From JAICWP01 sp035278025 (GTDB lineage Bacteria; Acidobacteriota; Terriglobia; Terriglobales; Acidobacteriaceae): DNA of 64,000 bases. Position 1 is the first letter of the stretch. Each line of letters opens with the position of its first letter. This document shows positions 51,173 through 61,216 of this stretch, one piece after another. The notes beneath the pieces are model-generated. The model made no database searches. It was not told the origin of the DNA and saw nothing but the letters and a program-made list of their open reading frames with translations. Location: contig DATEJK010000165.1 of assembly GCA_035278025.1 (NCBI GenBank), positions 1-64,000 on the forward strand, read 5' to 3'. The position numbers and the translations under genes were made by a program.

Positions 51173-51544
51173 GTGAATCGCGAAATAGCTTCCGTAGTGA
51201 CCGCAAGCGCTGAGTGGCCGCTCGCCGCAGACCAATCCAGCATCATGCGCGTGGGCGAAATCGAACTGGACACCGCAACTCGCACCGTGCGAACCGCAGA
51301 AAAATCGGCACGGCTGACGATTACCGAGTTCACGGTTCTGGAACTGCTGTTACGCCGCGCCGGTTGCGTGGTGAGCCGTGAAGAACTGGTGCGCGTGGCT
51401 CTGCAGCGTTCATTTTCTCCCTACGAGCGCAGCATTGACATGCACGTCAGCAACCTACGCAAAAAACTGGGCATAGCCGGCCGCAGCAGCGACTATATTA
51501 AAACTGTGCGCGGCGCCGGATACGTGTGCACGGCACGAGACTAA
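51173..51544 (+). CDS. Receiver-less OmpR/CpxR-like winged-helix regulator
   Basis: 123 residues from GTG 51173; ATG 51245 would still give a complete DNA-binding domain. The winged helix reads LTITEFTVLELLLRRAGCVV, SREELVRVALQR, YERSIDMHVSNLRKKLG and YIKTVRGAGYVCTARD. This is strikingly close to the CpxR C-terminal domain (LTGTEFTLLYLLAQ, DRAIDMHISNLRRKL, KTLRGRGY as I recall it). There is no receiver domain, so it has no phosphorylation input from a kinase. A CpxR-type array is directly upstream, and the next genes are an RND efflux operon starting 93 bp later, its likely target. Confidence 0.82.
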   Translation: MNREIASVVTASAEWPLAADQSSIMRVGEIELDTATRTVRTAEKSARLTITEFTVLELLLRRAGCVVSREELVRVALQRSFSPYERSIDMHVSNLRKKLGIAGRSSDYIKTVRGAGYVCTARD

Positions 51545-51637
51545 CCGTCGCCGCACCGCTTGAGTTCGCTTCAGAAGTATGAAATGAAGCACGGTATAGA
51601 AACTTGCTGATCCCTGGCAGCAGCCACACACCACAGG

Positions 51638-52837
51638 TTGCATGTGAACTTCCGACAACACGCCTCCATTCGCAGCCTTACTCCTCTCGCCCTATCCTTG
51701 CTTATCTGTGCCGGGCTGGCGAACTGCGGCAAAGCTGATCCGAGGGCAAACGCCTCGCGAAGAAGTTTTGGCGGAGCGCAAATCGTTCCCGTTTCCGTTG
51801 CCACCGTGGAGCGCCGCGACCTTCCGGTGTACCTGACCGGTCTGGGTTCTGTGACCGCCTTCAATACCGTCGCGGTCAAGAGCCGGGTGGACGGCCAACT
51901 GGTGCAAGTAGCCTTTCGCGAGGGCCAGGAGGTCAGAAAAGGTGACCTGCTGGCCGTCATTGATCCACGGCCCTACCAGGTGGCGCTCGACCAGGCGCAA
52001 GCCACGCTGTTGAAGGACCAATCGCAACTGAAGAATACGCAACTCGATCTGCAGCGCTACAAGGGGCTGGTCTCGGCTGGCGTTGTTTCCCACCAGCAGG
52101 TGGACACACAGGATGCGTTGGTCGGGCAGTTCCAGGGCACGGTTGATGCGGACAAGGCCGCGATTCAAAATGCCAAGCTGAACCTGATCTATTGCCACAT
52201 TACCGCCCCGGTTGATGGACGAGTGGGCTTGCGCCTGGTGGACCGGGGCAATATGGTACACGCCAATGACACCAATCCCCTGCTGGTGATCACGCAGCTG
52301 CAACCCATCGCGGTCATCTTCACCCTGCCGGAAGACAGTTTGCCGGCGGTTGCCCAGCACATGCGAGCCGGGACGCTGAAAGTAGAAGCGTATAGCCGCG
52401 ACGATCAAATCAAGTTGTCTACCGGCACGCTGCTCACCATTGACAACCAGATTGATCAGACCACCGGTACCGGCAAACTGAAGGCGGTTTTCGACAATCA
52501 CGAACGCGATCTCTGGCCTAATCAGTTTGTCAATGTCCGTCTTTTGCTGGAGGTGCGTAAGAATGCCACCGTAGTGCCCGCCGCCGCCGTGCAGCGCGGT
52601 CCTCAGGGCACCTTTGCTTACGTGGTGAAGGGCAATAATACGGTTGAGGTGCGGGCGGTAACGCTGGCTCTTACCCAAGGTAATGTGACCGCCGTCGAGC
52701 AAGGTATCTCGCCCGGGGAAGTGGTGGTCACTGACGGCCAGGATAAACTGCAGAATGGCAGCAAAGTCGTGTTCCGAAATCGCAGCAACCTGAACGCGGA
52801 ATCGGACGCTCATTCGGAGCAAAAGCTTGCGCCATGA
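51638..52837 (+). CDS. mdtA: RND efflux membrane fusion lipoprotein (MdtA-like)
   Basis: 399 residues from TTG 51638 (GTG 51644 possible). Lipoprotein signal: TPLALSLLICAGLANCG, with Cys about residue 30. Typical fusion-protein blocks: VTAFNTVAVKSRVDGQLVQV, FREGQEVRKGDLLAVIDPRP, an alpha-hairpin (residues 110-170), AKLNLIYCHITAPVDGRVGL, VIFTLPEDSLPAV and VVPAAAVQRGPQGTFAYVV. It bridges the two pump subunits to an outer-membrane channel. Its last four bases overlap the first pump gene (ATGA). Confidence 0.92.
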   Translation: MHVNFRQHASIRSLTPLALSLLICAGLANCGKADPRANASRRSFGGAQIVPVSVATVERRDLPVYLTGLGSVTAFNTVAVKSRVDGQLVQVAFREGQEVRKGDLLAVIDPRPYQVALDQAQATLLKDQSQLKNTQLDLQRYKGLVSAGVVSHQQVDTQDALVGQFQGTVDADKAAIQNAKLNLIYCHITAPVDGRVGLRLVDRGNMVHANDTNPLLVITQLQPIAVIFTLPEDSLPAVAQHMRAGTLKVEAYSRDDQIKLSTGTLLTIDNQIDQTTGTGKLKAVFDNHERDLWPNQFVNVRLLLEVRKNATVVPAAAVQRGPQGTFAYVVKGNNTVEVRAVTLALTQGNVTAVEQGISPGEVVVTDGQDKLQNGSKVVFRNRSNLNAESDAHSEQKLAP

Positions 52838-55800
52838 CTCCCTCGCGGCTATTCATCCTACGTCCGGTCGCTACCACGCTGCTGACCATTGGCGTGCTGC
52901 TGGTGGGACTGGTGGCTTACCGGCAATTGCCGGTGTCGGCCCTGCCCGAGGTTGATTACCCCACCATCCAGGTTGTGACGTTTTACCCTGGGGCCGATCC
53001 CGAGGTGATGGCCTCCTCGGTCACGGCACCCCTGGAGCGTCAGTTCGGGCAGGTACCCGGCCTGGGTCAGATGACCTCCACCAGTTCGTTCGGAAGCTCC
53101 ATCGTCACCCTGCAATTCAATTTGTCGCAGAACATTGACGTCGCGGAGCAGGAAGTACAGGCCGCCATCAATGCGGCCGGAACCTATCTGCCACGCGACT
53201 TGCCCAATCCTCCCATCTACAGCAAGGTCAATCCCGCTGACGCCCCCATTCTCACTCTCGGTTTGACCTCTGCTACGCTGCCGCTGTCCAAAGTGGAGGA
53301 CCTGGCGGATACCGCTCTGGCGCAGAAGATCTCGCAACTTCCCGGGGTGGGCCTGGTTTCCATCAGCGGGGGACAGAAGCCGGCAGTACGCATCCAGGCC
53401 AATCCCACCGCACTGGCTTCCTACGGTTTGAGCCTGGAAGACCTGCGCACCGCCTTGGCTGCAGCTAACGTGGACCAGGCTAAGGGTCAACTGGACGGGC
53501 ACCGCCAGTCGTTCACCATTGGAGCCAACGACCAACTGCTCTCCAGCGCCGACTACCACTCAATTATCGTGGCCTACCGCAATGGAGCGCCGGTGCGCGT
53601 TTCCGATGTGGCCGCCGTGGTGGATGGCGCGGAAAACACCAATCAGGCCGCATGGATGAATCTTGATCCCGCGGTCATTGTCAATATTCAGCGCCAGCCC
53701 GGCGCCAACATTATCAGCGTGGTGGACAGCATCAAAAAGCTGCTTCCGATGCTGCAGTCATCCCTGCCTTCATCCGTCAAGGTACACATCCTTACCGACC
53801 GTACCCAGACTATACGCGCCTCGGTGAAGGACGTGCAGTTCGAGTTGATGCTGGCCATCGCCCTGGTAGTGATGGTGGTCTTTCTCTTCTTGCGCAACTT
53901 ATCAGCCACCGTGATCCCCAGCGTGGCTGTGCCCCTTTCTCTGGTCGGGACTTTTGGGGTGATGTACCTGCTGGGCTACAGCCTGAACAATCTGACCTTG
54001 ATGGCGCTCACCATTTCCACCGGCTTCGTGGTGGACGATGCCATCGTGATGATCGAAAACATTGACCGCTTCCTGGAGCATGGCGACTCGCCACTGCAAG
54101 CCGCGCTCAAGGGCTCGGGGCAGATCGGCTTCACGATTGTGTCATTGACCGTATCGCTCATTGCGGTGCTCATCCCGCTGCTCTTCATGGGCGATATTGT
54201 GGGACGCCTGTTCCGCGAATTTGCCATCACCTTGGCGGTTACCATCCTCGTCTCCGCGCTGGTCTCGCTGACGCTGACGCCCATGATGTGCGCCAAGTTG
54301 CTGCGGCCCACGAAAGATGTGCGGCATACCCGCTTCTACCGCATCTCAGAAAACTTCTACGACCGGGTGATCCATTTTTATGGGCGCACCCTGACCTGGG
54401 TACTGCGCCACCAGACCGCCACCTTGCTGGTTACCGCCGGCACGCTGGTGCTCACCTTATGGCTTTATGTGGTGGTGCCCAAAGGCTTCTTCCCGGTGCA
54501 GGACACGGGAGTTATTCTGGGCGTCTCGGAAGCGCCCCAGACCGTCTCCTTCTCCGCCATGGCGGAGCGCCAGCAGGCGCTCTCGCGCATCATTCTGAAG
54601 GATCCGGACGTGCGGAGCCTGTCATCATTCATCGGTGTGGACGGTATCAACGCCACGCCCAACAGCGGGCGCATTCAGATCAACCTCAAGTCTCGCGACC
54701 AGCGCACGGCCAGCGCGTCCGAAATTATCCGCCGCCTGACGCCGGAGTTGGCGCAGGTTTCCGGCATCACGCTTTACATGCAGCCGGTGCAGGATCTGAC
54801 AGTTGAGGACCGTGTCAGCCGCACCCAATACCAATATTCGGTGGAGGACACCGACCCCAAAGAACTGGCGGTGTGGGCTCCCAAGCTGCTCCAGCAATTG
54901 CGCCAGCTGCCGCAATTGCGCGATGTGGCCAGCGACCAGCAGAGCGGAGGGCTGCAGGCCCAGCTGGTGATTGACCGCGACACCGCCGGCCGCCTGGGCA
55001 TCCTTCCCCAGACCATTGATGACACGCTTTATGACGCCTTCGGCCAGCGCCAGGTCTCGACCATGTTCACCCAGCTCAACCAGTACCACGTGGTGCTGGA
55101 GGTGCAGCCGCAGTTCCGGCAAAGCCCTGACTCGCTGAAGAGCATCTACGTCCGTTCCGACAACGGAACACAGGTGCCTTTGGCGGCCTTCACCCGCTTC
55201 TATCCCGCTAATGCTCCGCTGGCCATCAACCACCAGGGGCAATTTCCGGTGGTGACCCTGTCTTTTAACCTGGCCCCTCGCACTTCTCTCGGCGACGCCA
55301 CGCGCGCCATCGAGGAGGCGCAGCGCGAGATTGGCATTCCCGCCAGTCTCCACACCAGCTTTCAGGGGACGGCGGCGGCATTCCGTAACTCACTCTCCAC
55401 CGAACCCTGGCTCATCTTGGCCGCGTTAGTCACCGTGTACATCGTGTTGGGCGTCCTGTACGAAAGCTATATCCATCCCATTACGATTCTTTCCACGCTG
55501 CCCTCCGCGGGCGTCGGAGCGATTGTGGCGCTATTGCTGACCGGAAGTGACCTGAATGTCGTGTCGCTGATTGGAATCATCCTGCTGATCGGCATCGTAA
55601 AAAAGAATGCCATCATGATGATTGACTTCGCGCTGGAAGCGGAACGGGGCGAGGGCAGGCCGCCGGAGGAAGCCATTTTTCAGGCATGCCTGCTGCGCTT
55701 CCGCCCCATTATGATGACTACCATGGCGGCCCTGCTGGGCGGCTTGCCCCTGGCATTGGGAACGGGCACCGGCTCGGAACTGCGCCGGCCCCTGGGCATC

Positions 55801-55956
55801 ACGATTGTGGGCGGCCTGCTGCTCAGCCAGTTGCTCACCCTCTACACCACCCCGGTGGTTTACCTGTGGTTTGACCGACTGGCCCGGCGCTTCGCCCACC
55901 TGCGCATTGGCAACCCCATCGAAGAACCAGCCGAGGAGACGGCGGCGGCCGACTGA
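52834..55956 (+). CDS. mdtB: RND multidrug efflux pump subunit (MdtB-like)
   Basis: 1040 residues, coupled to the fusion protein (ATGA). HAE1 RND topology: N-terminal FILRPVATTLLTIGVLLVGL, porter loops (FYPGADPEVMASSVTAPLER), TM4 proton-relay GFVVDDAIVMIENIDR (DD pair), and TM10-11 LIGIVKKNAIMMIDFALEAE with the Lys. Two RND genes in a row make an MdtBC-type heterotrimer, and the channel could be the TolC-family protein at 15.5 kb or another. Expels amphiphiles such as bile salts and novobiocin in E. coli. Confidence 0.92.
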   Translation: MTPSRLFILRPVATTLLTIGVLLVGLVAYRQLPVSALPEVDYPTIQVVTFYPGADPEVMASSVTAPLERQFGQVPGLGQMTSTSSFGSSIVTLQFNLSQNIDVAEQEVQAAINAAGTYLPRDLPNPPIYSKVNPADAPILTLGLTSATLPLSKVEDLADTALAQKISQLPGVGLVSISGGQKPAVRIQANPTALASYGLSLEDLRTALAAANVDQAKGQLDGHRQSFTIGANDQLLSSADYHSIIVAYRNGAPVRVSDVAAVVDGAENTNQAAWMNLDPAVIVNIQRQPGANIISVVDSIKKLLPMLQSSLPSSVKVHILTDRTQTIRASVKDVQFELMLAIALVVMVVFLFLRNLSATVIPSVAVPLSLVGTFGVMYLLGYSLNNLTLMALTISTGFVVDDAIVMIENIDRFLEHGDSPLQAALKGSGQIGFTIVSLTVSLIAVLIPLLFMGDIVGRLFREFAITLAVTILVSALVSLTLTPMMCAKLLRPTKDVRHTRFYRISENFYDRVIHFYGRTLTWVLRHQTATLLVTAGTLVLTLWLYVVVPKGFFPVQDTGVILGVSEAPQTVSFSAMAERQQALSRIILKDPDVRSLSSFIGVDGINATPNSGRIQINLKSRDQRTASASEIIRRLTPELAQVSGITLYMQPVQDLTVEDRVSRTQYQYSVEDTDPKELAVWAPKLLQQLRQLPQLRDVASDQQSGGLQAQLVIDRDTAGRLGILPQTIDDTLYDAFGQRQVSTMFTQLNQYHVVLEVQPQFRQSPDSLKSIYVRSDNGTQVPLAAFTRFYPANAPLAINHQGQFPVVTLSFNLAPRTSLGDATRAIEEAQREIGIPASLHTSFQGTAAAFRNSLSTEPWLILAALVTVYIVLGVLYESYIHPITILSTLPSAGVGAIVALLLTGSDLNVVSLIGIILLIGIVKKNAIMMIDFALEAERGEGRPPEEAIFQACLLRFRPIMMTTMAALLGGLPLALGTGTGSELRRPLGITIVGGLLLSQLLTLYTTPVVYLWFDRLARRFAHLRIGNPIEEPAEETAAAD

Positions 55957-55959
55957 AGC

Positions 55960-58900
55960 ATGAACATCTCCGCTCCATTCATCAAGCGGCCGATCGGCAC
56001 TTCGTTGCTGGCCGCGGCCGTATTGATTGCGGGCGCGCTCGCCTTTCAATTCCTGCCCGTGGCCCCCTTACCGCAGGTGGAGTTTCCCGTAATCCAGGTT
56101 AATGCCGGCCTTCCCGGAGCCAGTCCGGCGACCATGGCTTCCGCTGTCGCCACTCCCCTGGAACGGCAGTTCGGCCGCATTGCCGGCATCAACCAGATGA
56201 CCTCCAGCAGTGGCACGGGTTCGACCACCGTCGTTCTGCAGTTTGACCTGAACCGCAACATAGATGCCGCCGCCCGCGACGTACAAGCCGCCATCAACGC
56301 TGCGCGCGGGCAACTCCCTTCGAACCTGCCACAAAATCCTCAGTTCTGGAAAGTGAACCCGGCTGATGCGCCCATTCTGATTCTGGCGCTCACCTCTGAC
56401 ACGATCCCTTCCCCCCGCATCTACGATGCGGCCGATTCAATCCTGGCGCAGAAGCTTTCGCAGGTGCAGGGCGTGGGACAGGTCTTTATCTGGGGTGGAG
56501 CTCGCCCAGCGGTTCGAGTGGACGTGAATCCCACCATCCTCAACAAGCTGGGCATTGGCATTGACCAGGTTCGAACCGTGCTCGGCTCGGCCAATGCAAA
56601 TCGCCCTAAGGGCCACTTATCTGACAGCAACAGTTCCTGGATGGTGCACGATACCGACCAGCTCTTCCAGGCCGCGCAGTACCAGCCCCTGATCGTTGCC
56701 TATAAGAACGGCGGGGCGGTGCGGTTGGCGGATGTGGCCGATGTCCAGGACTCAGTTGAGGACGTGCACCATTACGGCAAGTCCAACGGGAAAGATGGCG
56801 TTATCGCCGTGGTGTTCCGCCAGCCCGGCGCCAACATCATTGACACCGTGGACCGGGTGCGGGCTCTCCTGCCCGAATTGAAGGCGTCAATACCACGCGG
56901 GATTGATGTCCACATAGCGCTGGATCGCACCACCACAGTGCGCGCCTCGGTTCACGACATCGAATTGACTCTGCTCATCTCCATTATTCTGGTCATCCTG
57001 GTGGTTTTCGCGTTCCTGCGCAGTCCGCGGGCCACCGTAATCCCCAGCGTGGCCGTGCCGCTTTCATTGGTAGGCACCTTTGCGGTGATGTACGTTCTGG
57101 GCTACAGCCTTGACAATCTTTCGCTCATGGCTCTGGCCATCTCCACCGGATTCGTGGTGGACGACGCCATTGTGGTGCTGGAGAACATTACCCGCTACCT
57201 GGAAGTGGGCATGGGACCGGTGCAGGCGGCTTTTCGCGGCGCCCGCGAAATCGGATTTACCGTGCTCTCCATGAGCACCTCGCTCGTCGCGGTATTCATC
57301 CCCATTCTGCTGATGGGCGGCATCGTCGGCCGCCTCTTCCGTGAATTCGCGGTCACGCTCAGCGTGGCTATCGGGGTTTCGCTGCTGGTTTCTCTGACCA
57401 CCACCCCCACTATGTGCGCCAAGTTCCTGCGACCCTTGGAGCAGGAACACCACGGGCGCGTGTACCGCTTCGGCGAATCACTTTTTGACGGCCTTCTCGG
57501 TCTTTACCGCGGTGCTTTGCGCTGGGTGCTCCGCCATCAACCGCTCACGTTGCTGGTCACCGTGGCCACCGCCTGCCTCAGCATCTACCTGTATGTAATC
57601 GTCCCCAAGGGATTTTTTCCGCAGCAGGATACCGGACGCCTGGCGGGAATGCTGCAGGCCGCGCAGGATATTTCTTTCTCCGCCATGGCCCAGAAAATGG
57701 ACCAGTTCGTCACAATTATCCGGCAGGATCCCGCGGTGGAGTCGGTCACCGCATTTGCCGGCGGCCGGGGCACCAACACCGGCGGCGGCTTCGTCACCCT
57801 AAAGCCGTTATCGTTACGCAAGGTAAGCGCCGGCCAGGTGATCGGCAGGCTGCGGCGCAAATTGGCCATCATTCCCGGAGCCACTATGTACCTGCAGTCG
57901 GCGCAGGATCTGACCATCGGCGGCAGGCCGAGCGCCGCCCAATTTCAATACACTCTGCAGGGACAGGACCTGCAGCAACTCAACAACTGGGCGCCGCGGC
58001 TGCTGGCAGAGCTGCGCACCCTGCCGCAACTGCGCGACGTCAACAGCGACCAACAGGACCACGGCCTGGAAGCGCACGTGATGATTGACCGCGACACTGC
58101 CGCCCGCCTGGGGGTTGCCGCCCAGGACGTGGACAACGCGCTCTATGACGCCTTTGGCCAGCGCCAGGTCTCCACTATGTACGAGCAACTGAATCAGTAC
58201 CACGTGGTCATGGAGGTGGAGCGCCGTTTCCAGCGCAATCCGGAAGCCCTGCAGAACATCTACGTTCGTTCTTCCTCAGGAACGGAGGTTCCCTTATCGT
58301 CCTTTACCCGCTTCGAACCCTCCAACACGCCACTGGCGGTGAACCACCAGGGACAGTTCCCCTCGGTGACACTTTCCTTCAATCTGGCTCCCGGAATCTC
58401 GCTTGGCCAGGCCACTGACGCGATTGAAAACGCCGAGCGCAGCATTGGCTTCCCCGCCGCTATTAGTGCCAGCTTCCAGGGGACCGCCGCCGCCTTCATG
58501 AATTCCCTCTCTAGCGAGCCCATCCTGATCCTGCTTGCGCTGGTGACCGTTTATATCGTGCTTGGCGTGCTGTATGAGAGTTTTATCCATCCCATCACGA
58601 TTCTTTCCACGTTGCCCTCTGCCGGAGTAGGCGCGTTGCTGGCTCTGCTGCTCACCCGCAACAACCTGGACGTAATCGGGCTCATCGGCATCATCCTGCT
58701 GATCGGAATCGTGAAGAAAAACGCCATCATGATGATTGATTTTGCGCTGGAAGCCGAGCGCGCGGAAGGCAAGTCGCCGGTGGATGCCATTTACGAAGCT
58801 TGCATACTGCGCTTCCGACCTATCATGATGACGACCATGGCGGCCATGCTGGGAGCATTGCCCCTGGCGCTGGACCAGGGCACCGGCTCCGAACTCCACC

Positions 58901-59064
58901 GTCCGCTGGGCATCACCATCGTGGGTGGTTTGATGGTTAGCCAGGCGCTGACGCTGTTTACCACTCCTGTGGTCTATCTTTATATGGATCGGGTGCAATC
59001 ATTGGGCAGGCGACTCCGCGGGCGCGGGCCACAGCCGCTCGCTCCTGGTTTCGACCAGGCTTGA
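55960..59064 (+). CDS. mdtC: RND multidrug efflux pump subunit (MdtC-like)
   Basis: 1034 residues, start three bases after the previous stop. Homologous to MdtB-like: NISAPFIKRPIGTSLLAAAV start, LPGASPATMASAVATPLERQ, TM4 GFVVDDAIVVLENITR (DD), LIGIVKKNAIMMIDFALEAE and GTGSELHRPLGITIVGGLMV. Pairs with the upstream subunit in the inner membrane. A DUF2911 gene converges 11 bp downstream, so the operon ends here. Confidence 0.92.
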   Translation: MNISAPFIKRPIGTSLLAAAVLIAGALAFQFLPVAPLPQVEFPVIQVNAGLPGASPATMASAVATPLERQFGRIAGINQMTSSSGTGSTTVVLQFDLNRNIDAAARDVQAAINAARGQLPSNLPQNPQFWKVNPADAPILILALTSDTIPSPRIYDAADSILAQKLSQVQGVGQVFIWGGARPAVRVDVNPTILNKLGIGIDQVRTVLGSANANRPKGHLSDSNSSWMVHDTDQLFQAAQYQPLIVAYKNGGAVRLADVADVQDSVEDVHHYGKSNGKDGVIAVVFRQPGANIIDTVDRVRALLPELKASIPRGIDVHIALDRTTTVRASVHDIELTLLISIILVILVVFAFLRSPRATVIPSVAVPLSLVGTFAVMYVLGYSLDNLSLMALAISTGFVVDDAIVVLENITRYLEVGMGPVQAAFRGAREIGFTVLSMSTSLVAVFIPILLMGGIVGRLFREFAVTLSVAIGVSLLVSLTTTPTMCAKFLRPLEQEHHGRVYRFGESLFDGLLGLYRGALRWVLRHQPLTLLVTVATACLSIYLYVIVPKGFFPQQDTGRLAGMLQAAQDISFSAMAQKMDQFVTIIRQDPAVESVTAFAGGRGTNTGGGFVTLKPLSLRKVSAGQVIGRLRRKLAIIPGATMYLQSAQDLTIGGRPSAAQFQYTLQGQDLQQLNNWAPRLLAELRTLPQLRDVNSDQQDHGLEAHVMIDRDTAARLGVAAQDVDNALYDAFGQRQVSTMYEQLNQYHVVMEVERRFQRNPEALQNIYVRSSSGTEVPLSSFTRFEPSNTPLAVNHQGQFPSVTLSFNLAPGISLGQATDAIENAERSIGFPAAISASFQGTAAAFMNSLSSEPILILLALVTVYIVLGVLYESFIHPITILSTLPSAGVGALLALLLTRNNLDVIGLIGIILLIGIVKKNAIMMIDFALEAERAEGKSPVDAIYEACILRFRPIMMTTMAAMLGALPLALDQGTGSELHRPLGITIVGGLMVSQALTLFTTPVVYLYMDRVQSLGRRLRGRGPQPLAPGFDQA

Positions 59065-59075
59065 TGAGCAGGACT

Positions 59076-59585
59076 TTACTGCTCGTCAAATTCAGTGAAT
59101 GCGCCGGTATCTCCGTAGTACACACGCAAGGCGCACTGCTTGGGACTCATTTGACCAAAATAAAGAGTGAGTTTATCGGCAGGCTGGCTTAATTGGCCAA
59201 GGTCCATTTCGCCACGCACCAGGTCCTGCTGCGGTTCATAGGCGCTCTCCGGCTTTTCATTCTTGCTCACGATCAGGGTCCAGGTCTTTTTGCCCGGAAT
59301 CAGATATATGGTGTAGGCGCCGGTAGGAATTCCCTTTCCCGCAAACTTCAGGTCGGCGCCGGTAAACAGGATCATTGCCGAGCCGCCCGGCATCCAGATT
59401 TTGTTTTCCCTTAGTCTCTCCCCCTTTTTAAAGGGAACGCGGTTGTAGCGCACCGTAATCTGCTTGCCGTCGGCAAAATTGCAGGAAACCTCCGATTGCG
59501 TTTCCGAAGAATTGCTTTGGGCGGCCAAACCACGAGCCAGAACTAACTCACCGAGAACTAAAAAGCAGATTGCCAGTTTGCGCAT
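59076..59585 (-). CDS. Exported DUF2911 family protein
   Basis: 169 residues. Signal peptide RKLAICFLVLGELVLARGLA. Mature part: VSCNFADGKQITVRYNRVPF, LRENKIWMPGGSAMILFTGA, GIPTGAYTIYLIPGKKTWTL, IVSKNEKPESAYEPQQDLVR, the DUF2911 pattern common in Acidobacteria and Bacteroidetes. Beta-rich periplasmic protein of unknown function. Confidence 0.82.
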   Translation of the reverse strand: MRKLAICFLVLGELVLARGLAAQSNSSETQSEVSCNFADGKQITVRYNRVPFKKGERLRENKIWMPGGSAMILFTGADLKFAGKGIPTGAYTIYLIPGKKTWTLIVSKNEKPESAYEPQQDLVRGEMDLGQLSQPADKLTLYFGQMSPKQCALRVYYGDTGAFTEFDEQ

Positions 59586-59967
59586 GAGCGGTCCTCCCCT
59601 GCACCTTCACGGCTGCTTCCCCGATTATTTCTGCAATTGTGTCGGGAATGGAGAGCAGCGTTATCGCCGTCTCGCCGCGCTGCTGCAGTGTGCGCGGGTG
59701 GATGCAATTCGCCGAGTCGCATCCCCGGGCGGCGCTGTCCTTCGGGGGGTAATAATATCTCACCCAAGGTGTGCTCCGCAGCAATATATGGCAGAGCCGT
59801 TCTCCCAGGTGCGCCGTTGGAGGCAGCGAAATCGGGTGCCAACGGAACATCGAGCCAGTGACCGGAATGGTTGACCCGGAATGGCGCCGGAGAAGGTCGC
59901 TGAGGGGTGAAGGTCCCGGGATCTACCACTCCCAGCCGGCATTTGAAAAGGCGCGCGGCAGCCGGGG
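59586..59967. other. Spacer between DUF2911 and aldo/keto reductase genes
   Basis: Short frames exist on both strands, but none has a ribosome binding site, a recognisable motif or consistent codon use. No strong hairpin seen. It holds the promoter of the DUF2911 gene. Confidence 0.5.
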
Positions 59968-60927
59968 TCAGGCTACTTCCTGAAGCAGAACCTGTTCAAT
60001 TTCTGCAGCTTCGGCGGGATTCAAGCGAAATTCGCCGGCGCCGATGATTCCGCGCACCTGCTCCGCGCTGCGCACGCCCACAATGGCGGCCGTGACGGCG
60101 GAGTTTTTCAGTGTCCAAGCAATAGCGACCTCGCCGGCGGAGCGCCCGTGACGTTTCCCGATACCCTCCAACAACTCGGCGACGCGCAGGTTGCGGGAAA
60201 GCAGCGGCTCGCTGAAGTTGGGGTTCTGCCGCCGCCAGTCGTCGGAAGAAAATCGCGCGATGCGCTCACGGGTCATAGCGCCGCTAAGCAAGCCGGAATA
60301 CATCGGCGAGTAAACAATTACGCCGATCTGATGAGCCTTTGCGTAGGGAAGAATGGAATTCTCCACTCCACGCGCCAGCAACGAGTAGGGAGGCTGCAAC
60401 GACGTAATTGGAGCAATGGCTTGCGCCCGCTGCATCTGTTGCACATTAAAATTCGATACCCCGATGTAACGCACCTTCCCTTCGCACTGCAGGCGCGCCA
60501 TTTCCGACCAGCCTTCCTCGATGTCGGCATCGGGCTCGGGCCAGTGAATCTGGTATAAATCAATCACGTCGAGGTTCAGACGGCGGAGGCTGGCCTCACA
60601 TTCGCGGCGGATGGAAGCTGCCTTGAGCGAGCCGGAGATGTTGCCCTTCGCGTCCCACACCCGCTCGGCTTTTGTAAAAACATAAGGACGATTGCTGCGG
60701 CCACGGAGAGCGCGAGCTACTACCTCCTCGGAATACCCCAGCCCATAAACCGCGGCTGTGTCAATCCAGTTGACGCCGTGGTCGAGAGCCTCATGAATAG
60801 CGGCAATCGAGTCATGGTCGTCCTGCGGACCCCAACTCCACTGCCAGCCACCACCGCCCATGGCCCAGGCTCCCACTCCGACGGCCGTGATTTCCATGTC
60901 ACTGGTTCCCAGCTTGCGTTTCTGCAA
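59968..60927 (-). CDS. Aldo/keto reductase (YajO/Tas-like)
   Basis: 319 residues. QKRKLGTSDMEITAVGVGAW, NWIDTAAVYGLGYSEE (Asp, Tyr), YVFTKAERVW (Lys), IDLYQIHWPEPDADIEEGWS (His) and AIVGVRSAEQVRGIIG for NADP. More distant from the other two reductases in the window; the IHWPEP loop is typical of plant-like AKR and Tas-type members. Stand-alone, 289-bp spacer upstream in which I see no gene. Confidence 0.9.
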   Translation of the reverse strand: MQKRKLGTSDMEITAVGVGAWAMGGGGWQWSWGPQDDHDSIAAIHEALDHGVNWIDTAAVYGLGYSEEVVARALRGRSNRPYVFTKAERVWDAKGNISGSLKAASIRRECEASLRRLNLDVIDLYQIHWPEPDADIEEGWSEMARLQCEGKVRYIGVSNFNVQQMQRAQAIAPITSLQPPYSLLARGVENSILPYAKAHQIGVIVYSPMYSGLLSGAMTRERIARFSSDDWRRQNPNFSEPLLSRNLRVAELLEGIGKRHGRSAGEVAIAWTLKNSAVTAAIVGVRSAEQVRGIIGAGEFRLNPAEAAEIEQVLLQEVA

Positions 60928-61216
60928 TGTTTTTCTCCTTCAAAGAGGAATTCAGCAATCGCTCGATACGCTCTTTCGGTATTGATGCGCTGGTAGCGGC
61001 GCAGGCTTCAATGAAGGTGCCGGCACTTCAACTTTGACCGCTGAGCTCCAGCCGCTGTCACCTGGCAGGGTGCGATGCATCACCGCCTTATCACCGGCCG
61101 AGGAGTATCCCATTATTAGCGCTGTCGGGCACGCTGTGCACGAGCACTTCATTCGTCCGTGGAAACGACACGCGGACGATACCCTGAGGCGGGCGTGCCC
61201 GACCTTTCGCTCGGGC

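Noticed and set aside
51692..52822. Long minus-strand frame opposite the MdtA-like gene
   Set aside because: Same reason: sense strand encodes a complete fusion protein, antisense frame lacks a ribosome binding site and known motifs.
59586..59967. Several overlapping frames of 60-130 codons on both strands
   Set aside because: No ribosome binding sites, mixed composition, and all compete with each other; treated as non-coding.
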